NCBI RefSeq assembly: GCF_004193775.1
Contig: NC_041002.1
Coordinates: 36,615,112-36,679,111 of the forward strand
Length of the DNA: 64,000 nucleotides
DNA from: Glycine soja
Taxonomy: Eukaryota > Streptophyta > Magnoliopsida > Fabales > Fabaceae
Direction: 5' to 3'
Shown here in pieces: positions 45,838 through 56,980 of this stretch (position 1 is the first letter of the stretch; each line of letters begins with the position of its first letter). A model generated the notes under the pieces. It worked only from the letters and a program-made list of their open reading frames with translations. It made no database searches and was not told where the DNA came from. A program made the position numbers and the translations under genes.

Positions 45838-46536
45838 GCAAGCAGACACTGCTCATGAATTATACAATACCCATGACCTCAAACTCGTGTTTCAAACACG
45901 TTTAACATATTGCGCTACAATTTAACACTGGTTCCTAACTAGGAACATACACTTTCTCTTTAACACTGCGCATAAACATTTTTCTCAATATAAGCACTGG
46001 TTGGGTTATTGTATAATTCACAGCTCACAACACAATTATTGTCACATCAAGTGTTAAACACACACACACTTATTCACAACCAAATATCATGCTCACAATT
46101 TAACATCTCATAATGTCACAATCCACCATCATAGGTTTACATGTATCTCACAAATTAACACATGTTCAACTTTGTACTTATACTCAATTTCAACAATAAA
46201 ATTATAAGCAGACACTGCTCATGAATTATACAATACCCACAATCCTACACTTGTATTTCAAACACGTTTAACACATTGCACTACAATTTAACACTAGTTC
46301 CTAACTAGGAAACCTACATTTTCCCTTTAACACTGCACATCAACATTTTCCTCAAGATAAACACTGGTTGGGTTATTGTATAATTCACAGTTCACAACAT
46401 ATGTCACATCAAGTGTTAACCACACACTTATTCAAAACTAAAACTCATGTTCACAACTTCACATCTCATTATGTCACAATCGACCATCTTACGTTTACGT
46501 GTATCTCGCAATTTAACATATTCAACTTTGAACTTA
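45838..46536. repeat. Tandem duplication of about 365 bp inside the LTR
   Basis: AAGCAGACACTGCTCATGAA starts both copies (about 45838 and 46206). They share a long run through CACTGGTTGGGTTATTGTAT, GTCACATCAAGTGTTAA and CAACTTTG at the end, with many substitutions. Confidence 0.88.
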
Positions 46537-46918
46537 TATGTAGAAGCAAAGCTTCATGGTGAATAAAGAATGATTCACAGATGTTTTGATGATAACAATG
46601 ATGATAACAAAAGATGATGACAAAGGTGATGACAAAAAGCTCAAAGGTAAATCAAAGAATGAGTTCAAAATGTTCAAGACGGAACCAAGAACAATTCAAG
46701 ACTCAAGAGGAAAAGTTGAAGAACACTTCAAGATTCAAGAGGAAAGTTGAATTCAAGAATCAAGATTCAATCATTAAGCTTCAAGAATCAAGATCAAGAT
46801 TCAAGATTCAAGAATCAAGAGAAGACTTAATCAAGATAAGTATGAAAAGGATTTTTCAAAAACTGAGTAGCACATGGATTTTTCTCAAAACATGTTTACC
46901 AAAGAGTTTTTACTCTCT

Positions 46919-47171
46919 GGTAATCGATTACCAGATTATTGTAATCGATTACCAGATTATTGTAATCGATTACCAGTAGCAAAATGGATTTGAAAAAGTT
47001 TTCAAACTGAATTTACAACGTTCCAATTAATTTCAAAAAGTTGTAATCGATTACAATGTTTTGGTAATCGATTACCAGTGCCTTTGAACGTTGAAATTCA
47101 AATTCAAATGTGAAGAGTCACATCCTTTAAGCCTTGTGTAATCGATTACACTGATTTGGTAATCGATTACC
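46919..47171. repeat. Cluster of seven GTAATCGATTAC palindromes
   Basis: Copies are at 46919-46932, 46941, 46962, 47041-47056, 47063-47076, 47136-47151 and 47158-47171. Flanking bases often extend the palindrome symmetrically to 14-16 bp (GGTAATCGATTACC, TTGTAATCGATTACAA, GTGTAATCGATTACAC). Confidence 0.93.
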
Positions 47172-47300
47172 AGTGATTGTTTCTGAATAAATCAAAAGAT
47201 GTAACTCTTCAAAAGGTTTTTGACTTTTTCAAATTGGTTTTAAGTTTTTCTAAAAGTTATAACTCTTCTAAATGGTCCTCTTGGCCAGACATGAAGAGTC

Positions 47301-47308
47301 TATAAAAG
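47301..47308 (+). promoter_or_regulatory. TATA box in the nested solo LTR
   Basis: AGTC-TATAAAAG-CAAGG lies about 130 bp after the palindrome cluster. Confidence 0.6.
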
Positions 47309-49144
47309 CAAGGCTTTGATTTGCTTTTCAATACACTTATTCAATCAATCTTTTACAAGCCCTAAATCTCTTTGAACTTCTTCTTCTTCATTGTTCCAAA
47401 AAGCTTTCCAAATTTTTCTAGTTTTCTAAACCTTGAATACTTGTGCTATTCATCTTTTCATCTCTTCTCCCTTTGCCAAAAAGAATTCGCCAAGGACTAA
47501 CCGCCTGAATTTTTTTTGTGTCTCTCTTCTCCCTTTTCCAAAAGAACAAAGGACTAACCACCTGAATTCTTTTGTGTCTCCCTTCTCCCTTGTCAAAGAA
47601 TTCAAAATGACACAGTCTGAGAATTCTTTTGATTCTTCCCTTTCCCTAATACAAAAGTGTTCAAAGGACTAACCGCCTGAGAATTCTTTTGTATCCCCAT
47701 GCACAAAGTATCAAAGGTTTAACCGCCTGAGATCTTTGTCTTAACACATTGGAGGGTACATCCTTTGTGGTACAAGTAGAGGGTACATCTACTTGGGTTT
47801 GACTGAGAACAAGAGAGGGTACATCTCTTGTGGATCAGTTCTAGTGAAGGGTACATCCACTAGGTTCAAAGAGAACAAGGGAAGGTACATCTCTTGTGGA
47901 TCTATGCTTGTAAAAGGATTTTTACAAGGTTGGAAAAGAAATCTCAAGGACCGCAGGTCGCTTGGGGACTAGATGTAGGCACGGGTTGTTGTCGAACCAG
48001 TATAAAAACTCTTGTGTGTTTATCTCCTTCTTCCCTACTCTTTTACTTTCCGTTGTGCATTTTAATTTCCGCTTTTACTTTATGTTAAGTTTCTATTCTA
48101 CTCCTTATTCTCTTAACAACTTAGTAAAAGCCTTAGAAGAGTAAATTTTTAATTAGTAAAGGTTTAGGAATAATTAATTCAACCCCCCCTTCTTAATTAT
48201 TCTGAGGCCACTCGATCCAAAATTATACTCAATCTCCATAACAATATTATAATCTCAAAGTAATATATTATTCTACAATTCATCATATATTCAATTTATC
48301 ACTTATATACAATTTCAATCATAATTTCATAATCTCAATATAACTATTTATTAGGCTAATCTTATTCAAGACACAACAAATTATACAAAAATATTTCTCA
48401 ATCCATGGGGAGTAAAACCCCTCAAACAATTTCACATAATCATACAAGAAGAATTTCAATGCAATAAACATCCCAAAATAAACCTCAATTTGATCCTTTA
48501 AGAACCCCTACACATGTTCATTCTAACCCCAACTGCGATAAACATCTCTTATCTCTAAGCGGACTCACATGTGTATTGTGATAGCAATAGTGGAATCTCT
48601 AGTGGTTTCCTAAGATTCCTCAAGTTTTTCCTCTGACTGCTCTGATAGGGTTCCCAAACATTAAAGAGAAGAAGAAGGGATTGAAGCCTCCATTCCATTG
48701 TTTATGTACGATGAGTAATTATCCCCCCAAGAAGTTATTTTACAAATCCCAACGGCAAAGATGTGAGGAAATGAATCGCGAACCACATATCCAAATTTCA
48801 CGACAATCCAACGGTTAACAAGTCCGGGATCGTTGTTTTACCGAGACAGTTTTGGGTTTCTGTTGGAAAAGAAAAAGCTACTCTACAAAGGGTATTTCTC
48901 TCATTTCCAACATATTTACATAATTAACAACGGTGAGAATGTTCACAGATGATTTTCCGAACCTGGTGTCCAAATTTCACGAAGATCCAACGGTGAATAA
49001 GTCAAAGATCATCGTTTTTCTGAGACAGGTTTGGTGGTATGCAGAAAAAAGAGAGGATTTTGGGAGGAGGTGAAGGAAAAACGAAATTGCGAGGAAAAAG
49101 AGGCGTAGGAAGTATCGTCCATCTGAAACTGACCTAAGACGCCT

Positions 49145-49153
49145 CTATTTATA
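49145..49153 (-). promoter_or_regulatory. TATA box in the large solo LTR
   Basis: The minus strand reads AAATATAAATAGAGGCG, about 250 bp from the LTR start. Confidence 0.6.
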
Positions 49154-49407
49154 TTTAGGGTACTCACAGCCTATTATTTACTCTATTTTTCTTTGTTTAT
49201 TATTTTATAAACAAATACTCTATTTTATTTCCTATCAAATGAATAAATAAAATATCATTTTTATTTTCCTTTAAATCATTATTTTAATAAAGTTATTTCT
49301 GCTTTTTTATTTATTTATAAAAATCTCAATATTTTTCTAAAACTCTATTTATTTTTAAATAAAAGTTATTTTAATTTATATACGAAAAAATGGGATATTA
49401 CACTCTC

Positions 49408-51427
49408 ATTAAGACAGATCACGCTTCGGTGATCTTTGATGTTTGGTCATCGATTTCTTTTCAGCACCTTTTGCTTTCACCTTTTCTAGAAGACCAAACG
49501 TGAAATTTAGATCAAGGTAGGCAATTTTCCAAAGTTTACTCTTTAGAGTAACTTTTCCACATACATCAAGCTCTTCAAACCACTTGGATATGGTTTCCAT
49601 CTCTTCGGTTATGCTGACTTTGGGATCAGATAAACCTTGGTTTGTAAAACTTAGCCTCCGCCAAAACCTATGGATTGTGTCAAGTGGTATGGTACCAACA
49701 ACATATCTAGATAGCTCACATGCACATGGAAGACTGTGAGTAGTTCTCATTATACATCCATAACAAGAACTATTTTTGCCAGCATAATGTACATGATCAA
49801 ACTCAACAGTAATCTAGTTTAAAGCATACCTTAATATCATGCCAAGTAGTTTCTTGTATAAGGTAACATTAGAAACATGTCCAACCACATGAGTGCTTGT
49901 CTTAAAAGATGCCTTAATTTTAGTGTGTTGCAGCATGATCATGTTGTTCATGACTTCCTAAACACTACATAGGTCTCCAAGGCTATTCTGCAGTAGTCCC
50001 TTTTAAGGCCCAATGAGCAAATTCAACCCTGCATTTGAAATACACAAACAAGTAAACAAAAAAATTATTTTTATCCATTGGAACCTAAACCCTAACACCA
50101 AAATATATTTACAATTTTCATACCTGTTAGTTGTTGTGTTTCCTAAATGCATCACCTTATTCGTCCAGGCTTTAACAAATCTTTCTTTATGGGGAATCAA
50201 CCATGTTTGTTTCACATAGTCAACAAACATTGGTCATGGTGAGTAAGTAATTTCAAACTTCATAAGACAGTCATCGAACTCTTGCCCAAAATGACAATCC
50301 ACCAAATTGCCCTAAGCTTTCATGACATAATCCCATGCATTTTTTTTTACCAACAAGGGTTTTACATTTTGCCTTCACATTCTTATGAATATGAAACCGA
50401 CACAACAGATTGGTAGACTCGGGGAAAACAGTTTTCAAACATGTTAAATATCTGTCAGTAACAATGACTCCAAGGAGTGCATCACGTCTCAGAAAAATAC
50501 CTTGAAGTCGTTCTAGAGCCCGAACAACATTATTTAAACGTTTTCCTTCCAAATAGGCAAAAGCAGCTGAAAATGTCATCCATGTTGGTGTCACACCAAC
50601 AATGTCAAGTAACGGCAGCCTGTACCTGTTTGTTTTGCAGGTACTATCTATGAGAATACCAAATTATCGACATTGGATAATTTGACTGCATTAGGATGAC
50701 TCCAAAATATATCATGTACAACATCTTCATCCTTCAATCTATGTCAATGAATATACTGATCTCGTTCAAAAAGCTTCATTAGTTGTTGCATTTCAATATT
50801 ATTGTCTCTTATAGAAGAAACATATGCATATCTTGCATTGTATACTTATTTCATTGTTGTATAACTGTTGGCATAATGCTCATTTAATGTTAGAACAATA
50901 TTTATTGGTTTGATCATTGACTTTGTCATATCACCTATAATAATTGCCTCATCTTTAGTCAGTCGACCAGCATATGGATGTCTATCCTTCATCTCACACC
51001 ACTGGTTCTGCTCGCAGCTTAAAGGGACACCCATATTTTCTACTGTCAGTAACTGTCTATACTAAATCTTTCTTCCTGACCCTATATTTTTCACTCCTTT
51101 CACAACCAATTAAAACAAATTAGGTCCTTCCTATAATTTCAGTATTTGTGTCTGACCTCATAATCAGTGTCATAAAACCAATACATACGCAACAAAGCGA
51201 GCCTAATGCAAAACATCATCATGGGTAGCAAACACCTACAAAAGAGATAATACATGGTTAGTCTTCAAGGGACATTCATTTACTTACTTTAAAAAAAATA
51301 CCTGAGAAGTATTGAAGGCATCAGAACAATCAATATGTTGAAATACAACAGGTTCCTCTTCATTTTCTTCATTCGTCTTAACTTCTTCGGACATTATGTT
51401 GTCATATATCCACTGATCTTCGCTCAT
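49408..51427 (-). pseudogene. MULE transposase, N-terminal to SWIM part
   Basis: The reading starts near 51427 with MSEDQWIYDNIMSEEV. The MULE transposase core is at 50594-50340: PTWMTFSAAFAYLEGKRLNN, then IVTDRYLTCLKTVFPES and CRFHIHKNVKAKCKTL. 50230-50003 gives the next segment (WLIPHKERFVKAWTNKVMHL). 49800-49409 holds the SWIM-type zinc motif CGCIMRTTHSLPCACELSRY and a linker PKVSITEEMETISKWFEELD. Intron-like gaps (51236-51300, 50110-50030) and several stops are present. MULE transposases cut and reinsert the element. The frame continues across the inserted LTR into the OTU part at 44913. Confidence 0.82.
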
Positions 51428-52049
51428 CTTAACAAAACATTAAAAAAATCAATGACAAACAAACGACCCCCAACGACACCATAACACAAATTTTTTAATT
51501 TTTTTTACTACAATAAATAATATGATAAATTAAAATTGATAAGCATATATATTAAAATTTAGACTTGCATAAACTAACATATGACACAATTTTATTAGTT
51601 TTTTTTTACTTGCATAAAACAGTTAACTTAATAATATTTACACAAATATTATAAATGTTTAAATACTCATTTGGTACTAGCTACCAAAAAAAATACCAAC
51701 TCTTTTGGGACTTACCTTTTAGTCCTTGCTACAAAAAAAATATACATAAATAATTACCTATAAATTAGTTATAAATATCAACTATTTTATTACAAATTAT
51801 GTTGCGATAAATTACTTGCAAATTACTTGTAAATATTTTTGTAGTTAATTGTAATTCATAAAATTATAAGGATTAAAACATTCACTTTTAAAATAAAACG
51901 ACTAAAATAAAATAAAAGTGTAAATTATTTTAAAATAAATATCGCTTTCAAACTATAAAAACTAAAAGGTACAAATTATGAAACTATATGTATTTAAATA
52001 TATTATAAATAATAAAACTAATTATATTAAAAAAAATAATTTTTTTTAA
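51428..52049. other. AT-rich upstream region of the MULE transposase
   Basis: It is very AT-rich with no coding signal, and is likely the promoter or leader side of the transposase gene. Confidence 0.4.
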
Positions 52050-52532
52050 AAAAATAGGTTTTTATGGATTGTCAATCCATATATTTCTTACGGATTGACA
52101 ATTCGTATGGTTCTTACGGATTGTCAATCCATAAAAAACATACGAATTGTTAATTTGTAAGTTATATACGAATTACGAATTGTCAATACATAAGTTATAT
52201 ATGAATTATGAATTGTTAATCCGTAAGTTTTATACGGATTACAAATCCGTATAAAACTATATCGAAGTTGCAAAAAAAAACTCAATGTACCTTCACTGTT
52301 AACAGTTACACCAACCACCACCACTAGCCAACGAACCACTGTAACTAATGTGTCTCGACCAAAACAGACACAACAATGAACAAGCACCTCTCACGAGAAT
52401 GAATGCAAAGAAAAAAATGAATGGTGCGTGAAGAAGGAAAAGGAAGAAGAAGAAGTTAGCATGGGATAGTTTTGGAATTTACAAAAATTGCTGGCTACAC
52501 AAGAAAAATGTTGGTGCAAAAAGCAATTCCCA
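52050..52532. repeat. MULE right terminal and subterminal region
   Basis: Words GGATTGTCAATCC, GGATTGACAATTCG and ACGAATTACGAATTGTCAAT occur at 52057-52260, then a purine-rich zone, then the terminal repeat. This mirrors the left arm. Confidence 0.8.
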
Positions 52533-53912
52533 AAGACTAACCTAGAACCTATAGTAATAGGCTCTTATTTTTGTTCACATATTCTTACCACTTGTTGCCT
52601 TCTCCATAAACTAACTTAACACCCCATTTTTTGTTAACAACAAAGCCTTTATTATTTTTCGAGGCCTCATGAGCGTTCCCTTTCGCATCTAACTTCACAC
52701 TCTTCAGTACTTTGGCTTGTTCCTCCACAGCACATGCTGACCCTTCCAATTCCTCACGTGCAGGGTTCAACACATTAAATCAAGAACCTACTTTTTTAAA
52801 AACTGAATCCACTCCTAATCTTCCCACAATTTTAGCGGATTCACTTGCACCAAAACCTTTATCCCCTCCTTTACGCACAGTTTTCCTAAACAATAAGCCA
52901 AGGACTATATAATTTTGAATCATCATTACTCACTCCATAATTATCTCTCGTAATTGCCTCCATATTAACTGTTTTCATTATTGGTGGCTGCTCCTCCGTA
53001 ATGTCCTCCTTGTCTTTCGTCGTCGAACCACCAAAATCTAAACATTGTTGAGCAGCTCCATGGACGTACCTTGTGGTGCATTCTCATTCAATTTTTTCTC
53101 CATGCAATTGTTCTCCCCGTGGCCATAATTACCACAACTGAAACATATTGCATGCAATACTTCATATTGAAAATTCAAAAGATACCCTCGAAATGATCTT
53201 GGGTTGCAATGGCTTATCAAGGTTGATTTCCACACAAATTCTCCTAAATCTTCCCCTTGCCTAAATCAATTTTTCCTTATCAATTTTTCGCATCACACCA
53301 AGAGTGGAACCCAATCTCCAAAGGAACTGACCATTGAAGAGTCAATCGGCAATTCTAGACTCGAATCCACATAGCCAAACATCGAGCCACACTAGTATTA
53401 GCTAGAAAAAATGGTCTCCAACGCTGTACCATAATATAGTGATCCCCACTATCCAAAGACCCTCCATTAGAGCATGGTTGTAGTCTTCATCTAAAGTAAA
53501 CAAAACTTGATAATAATCCCTTGGGACGTCGATGATCTTAATAGCACCCTTTTTAGCCCAATCATGTTTTAATTTTGCTTCCAACATCGGAAACCCGCTC
53601 TTTAAGCAAGAACAATCACCATTAAGAAACCCTTCGATGGTTTGCACCAGTCACTGAACTCCTCATCTTAATGGGAACTTCCTGAAACCTTTCTAAATCC
53701 TCCTACGAAATAGGAGGGGGTGGAGTTTCAGAATCAAGTTTCCAAAAGCATCTCTTGTGAAAAGCAGAGAAAGGAACAACCTTTCTGTTCATTAGCAATT
53801 TATTTTTGTGAGTCATCTTCCTCTCCTTCATCCTCTCCATCCGCCATGACCTAATCACCCTTACCCTCCATGGCTTTCCTTTTAACTTTACGATTATTTC
53901 GTTGGAGATGAT
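52533..53912 (-). pseudogene. L1 ORF1 (gag-like, DUF4283 plus zinc knuckle)
   Basis: On the minus strand 53647-53402 resembles the DUF4283 domain (FLNGDCSCLKSGFPMLEAKL, WAKKGAIKIIDVPRDYYQVL, MEGLWIVG). 53235-53040 carries PRSFRGYLLNFQYEVLHAIC and a zinc knuckle CFSCGNYGHGENNC at 53145-53104 (C-x2-C-x4-H-x4-C intact). The tail lies at 52773-52585. Plant L1 ORF1 proteins bind the element RNA. Stops and frameshifts occur throughout. The ORF1 start lies beyond the inserted element, at 57383-57332; the final piece lies at 40480-40407 across the MULE. 52533-52541 is the MULE TSD. Confidence 0.78.
53908..53912. repeat. TSD ATGAT, left of the gene-capturing element
   Basis: It matches 57327-57331 exactly. 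Confidence 0.9.
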
Positions 53913-54257
53913 TGATAGCAATACCAGCAGCAGCTACCAGGCCCAAAAGGAATGTTTCGAGACCCACTTATCTAAAGGACTGCAACACTTAGCACTAGGG
54001 GTAGGTCATAACAGAATTTGTTATGAATGGTTCTGGAAAAAAAATAACAATTTTGTTAAAAAGTTACTAGTGCAATTTTGTTAGGAGGATATTAGTGCTT
54101 TATGATTTCCTTATTTCCACTACTAGACAATTATGAATCATGTATAAATAAATCATGAATGGAAATGAAAAGGGTAAGAATAATTTCAGTAGAAATTAGT
54201 AATGTAAGGAGGTTACCTTGTCCTCAAAACAAGACACTTATCTTCTATTCCCTAACA
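53913..54257 (+). repeat. 5' LTR of the gene-capturing element
   Basis: It runs from TGATAGCAATACCAG to TATTCCCTAACA. A TATA-like TATAAATA lies at 54143-54150. Confidence 0.9.
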
Positions 54258-54800
54258 TTTGGTTCGACCTGCCGCCCATGACGACTGCCCCCTGTCTTTG
54301 ACCATGCCCGTTCATTACAGCCACCAAACCACCATGGACGCGTTGAAGAGGCTGTGTACCACCTCACCCAGAACCTATCCACTATGATCACCAAGACTTT
54401 GGAGATGACCGTCAAGCTCGACATCATCCTTGACTGGCTATCCGTTCTCACACCCACTCCATCTTCTCCCAAATCACCCCCCACTTGTGGAGACCATAAC
54501 GATGGAGCCACAGAACATAGACACCGACCTCCCGAGTCTTAGATTCGATTTCACTGCCATCTTGTTCCACATCGACAACACATCTTTGCAACCGATGAAC
54601 ACCATGAAGTCACCACCAACAGATGACTCCCGAAGGTCACCTAAGGCTTCCGCAATGCCAACGACACCAATGGCGCGGCAACGCATATCAACCATGCCAA
54701 CTCTTCCTCCCATGGTTTTTTCCCACCTTCCCCTCTGGTGGTCACCATAATCGTTACCGTGCTCACACTTGTTCAATGCTAATTGTGACCCTATAGTTGT
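54258..54800 (+). pseudogene. gag-like remnant of the gene-capturing element
   Basis: The frame around 54310-54540 reads VEEAVYHLTQNLSTMITKTL, TVKLDIILDWLSVL and TPTPSSPKSPP, like the N-terminal coil and Pro-rich linker of certain gypsy gags. It then continues in a second frame (54430-54750) that is Pro/Ser/Thr-rich. No zinc knuckle is present. The primer site is not clear; TTTGGTTCGACC follows the LTR. Confidence 0.5.
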
Positions 54801-54839
54801 GTGACATTTATCTGATGGTTGGGTAGCTTATGCATGCCA

Positions 54840-55010
54840 ACTATTTGATGATACAGGCGAGGTCGTAGTTGTGATATTTGTGTGCACCTTGAAGTCAAAT
54901 GTCGATGTGGTTAATGCTTTGATAACTCTGTATGTGAAATGTGGGGACGTCAACACTGCTAGGTTGGTATTTGAAAAAATGCACCAACATCATCCTGTAT
55001 CATTTCATGA
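54840..55010 (+). pseudogene. Captured PPR-protein fragment
   Basis: The frame at 54889-54996 reads KSNVDVVNALITLYVKCGDV, then NTARLVFEKM. This is the signature of a plant pentatricopeptide repeat (D-V-V-NALI-x-MY-KCG-x-A-x-x-F-x-M). PPR proteins bind organelle RNA. Only about one repeat can be recognised. It lies directly upstream of, and in the same open frame as, the sucrose synthase start, so the two were joined before or during capture. Confidence 0.65.
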
Positions 55011-55094
55011 TTCTGCATTTTCCACACTAGCCTTTCATCTCTACCACACAGGGAACCAGGATGGTTTTCAACCGAATCTAGAGACTCATCTTCT

Positions 55095-56930
55095 TCCTTT
55101 ACTCTCAATGAAAACTGAGGACACTTTTTTAGAATTCAACTCCAGGGACTTGTTGTTTTGTTTGAAGGATGTCATATTTTTGCCTTCTTTTGTGGCAATA
55201 CCAGTTCGTCCAAGACCTGGTGTTTGGGAATATGTTTGTGTTAATGTCTCTGACCTCAGCCTGGAGCAATTAAGCATTTCTGAATATCTCAGCTTCAAGA
55301 AGAACTTGTCGATGGAAAGATTAATGACAATTTTGTATTGGAGCTTGACTTTGAGCCATTTAATGCCACATTTCCTTGCCCATTCCACTCCGCATCCATT
55401 GGCAATGGTGTCCAATTTCTTAATCGCCACCTCTCACCAATTATGTTTCGCACCAAAGATTCCTTGCAACCTTTGCTTGATTCCCTCCAAGCTCACAAAT
55501 ACAAGGGTCATACTCTAATGATAAATGATAGAGTACAAACCTTTTCCAATCTTCAGTCTGCATTAGCCATGACCAAGGATTATCTTTCTAAACTTGCTAG
55601 TGATACACTCTATTCAGAGTTTGAATATGTATTACAAGGAATGGATTTTGAGAGAGGTTGGGGTGATACTATTGAACAGGTATTGGAAATGATGCATCTG
55701 TTCCTGGATTTTCTTCAGGCTCCTGATCATTATGCACTAGAGACTTTTCTTGGGAGAGAGCCAATGGTATTCAACGTTGCTATATTATCTCCTCATGGCT
55801 ACTTTGGACAAGCCAATGTCTTGGGTTTGCCTGACATTGGTGGCCAAGTTGTTTATATACTAGATCAAGTGTGTGCCCTTGAAAATGAGATGCTCCTTCA
55901 GATCAAGAAACAAGGGCTTGATTTCACTCCTAGAATTCTAATTTTTACCAGGTTAATAGCCAATGCAAAGGGGACAACATGCAACCAGCGGTTAGAAAGA
56001 GTTAGTGGTACTGACCATACTCATATTTTGCGAGTTCAATTCAGATCAGAGTTAGGAACTCTCAGTAAATGGAACTCAAGGTTTCTTGTGTGGACTTATC
56101 TAGAGACTTATGTAGAAGCTGTTGCAAGTGAAATTGTTGCTGAGTTACAAGGGCATCCTACTTCTATCATTGGAAATTACAGTGATGGGAATCTTGTTGC
56201 ATCTTTATTGGCTTATAAAATGGGAGTTACTCGGTGCACAATCACACATGCACTTGAGAAGACAAAATATCTAAAGTCATATTTATATTGGAAGAAATTT
56301 GAGGATATATCCCACTTTTCATGCCAATTTACTTTTGACCTAATAGCCGGATATAATGTTGATTTTACAATCACCAGTACATACCAGGAGATTACAGGAA
56401 CAAAAAATACTGTCAGGCAGTATGAGAGCCACACTAGTTTTATCTTCCCGGGCTCTATAGGGTTATCCATGGCATTGATGTTTTAATCCCAAGTTCAATA
56501 TTGTCTCTCTTGGAGTTGATATGTCAACATATTTCCCATACTCTGAAAAGCAGAACAGGCTTATAGCCCTACATAGTTCAATTGAAAAGTTGTTATTTGA
56601 TCCTGAGCAGACTAATGAATGCGTTGGTTCATTGAAAGACAAGTCAAAGCCCGTAATTTTCTCCATGGCAAGGTTAGACAAAGTGAAAAACATAATTGGA
56701 TTGGTAGAATGCTTTGGTAAGAACAACATATTGAGGGAACTGGTCAACCTTGTCGTAGTAGCTGGTTATATTGATGTAAAGAAGTCCAATGAAAGAGCAG
56801 AAATTGCAGAAATTGAGAAGATGCACGAGCTCATGAAAAATATCATTTAAATGGTGATTTTCGTTGGGTTGTTGCCCAAACAAATAGGGTAGGTAACGAG
56901 GAGTTGTGTCGCTACATAGCAGACACACTT
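55095..56930 (+). pseudogene. Captured intronless sucrose synthase fragment
   Basis: Sucrose synthase converts sucrose plus UDP to UDP-glucose plus fructose. The fragment begins near EFNSRDLLFCLKDVIFLPSF, continues with [136 protein letters not shown] and [15 protein letters not shown]. It ends at CRYIADT. That covers roughly three quarters of an 800-residue enzyme, with no introns although plant SUS genes have many. The C-terminal glucosyltransferase part with the E-x7-E active site is missing. One-base frameshifts lie near 55308, 56490 and 56845. In PDTGGQ the Thr is Ile. It resembles the SUS2/3-like group, from memory. Confidence 0.93.
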
Positions 56931-56980
56931 GCAGTCCCTTACAACCTTGAGGACAAGGTTGATTTTCCAGAGGTGGGTAA

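Larger units (their letters stand above)
46539..48222 (+). mobile_element. Solo LTR (TGTAGAAGC family) nested in the large solo LTR
   Basis: It starts TGTAGAAGCAAAGC and ends CACTCGATCCAAAA (relatives end CCAACA). It is flanked by TTATA at 46534-46538 and 48223-48227. It is 1684 bp long. A TATA box (TATAAAAGCAAGG) lies at 47301. It holds seven GTAATCGATTAC palindromes (46919-47171) and repeated GGGTACATC(T/C) ACTTG and AACCGCCTGA words downstream of the TATA box. Confidence 0.9.
44919..49402 (-). mobile_element. Large solo LTR inside the MULE transposase, itself interrupted
   Basis: On the minus strand it runs from TGTAATATCCCATTTTTTCG to GGGTAGAGGGTGTCACA. It is flanked by CTCTC at 44914-44918 and 49403-49407. 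About 2.8 kb remains without the nested LTR. No internal coding region is present. The minus-strand TATA box at 49145-49153 and repeated CCAAATTTCACGA-GATCCAACGGT phrases (48808-49000) tie it to the solo LTR at 60463-63374. It is probably a Tekay/Del-type gypsy LTR; the family is inferred. Confidence 0.87.
40481..52532. mobile_element. MULE (Mutator-like) transposon with plant-mobile-domain and transposase-OTU genes
   Basis: A 9-bp TSD, diverged terminal inverted repeats (left GCAATTGCATGGTGCACC, right complement TGGGAATTGC-TTTTTGCACC) and subterminal arrays bound a 12,052-bp element. Without the nested LTRs it is about 7.6 kb. A plus-strand PMD gene (41711-43697) and a minus-strand transposase gene (51427-44236) converge on a short AT-rich, telomere-like zone. 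Both genes are decayed in this copy. It sits in L1 ORF1. Confidence 0.9.

Noticed and set aside
55338..56486. A working sucrose synthase gene
   Set aside because: It is intronless, frameshifted, lacks both ends including the catalytic C-terminal motif, and lies between retrotransposon LTRs.
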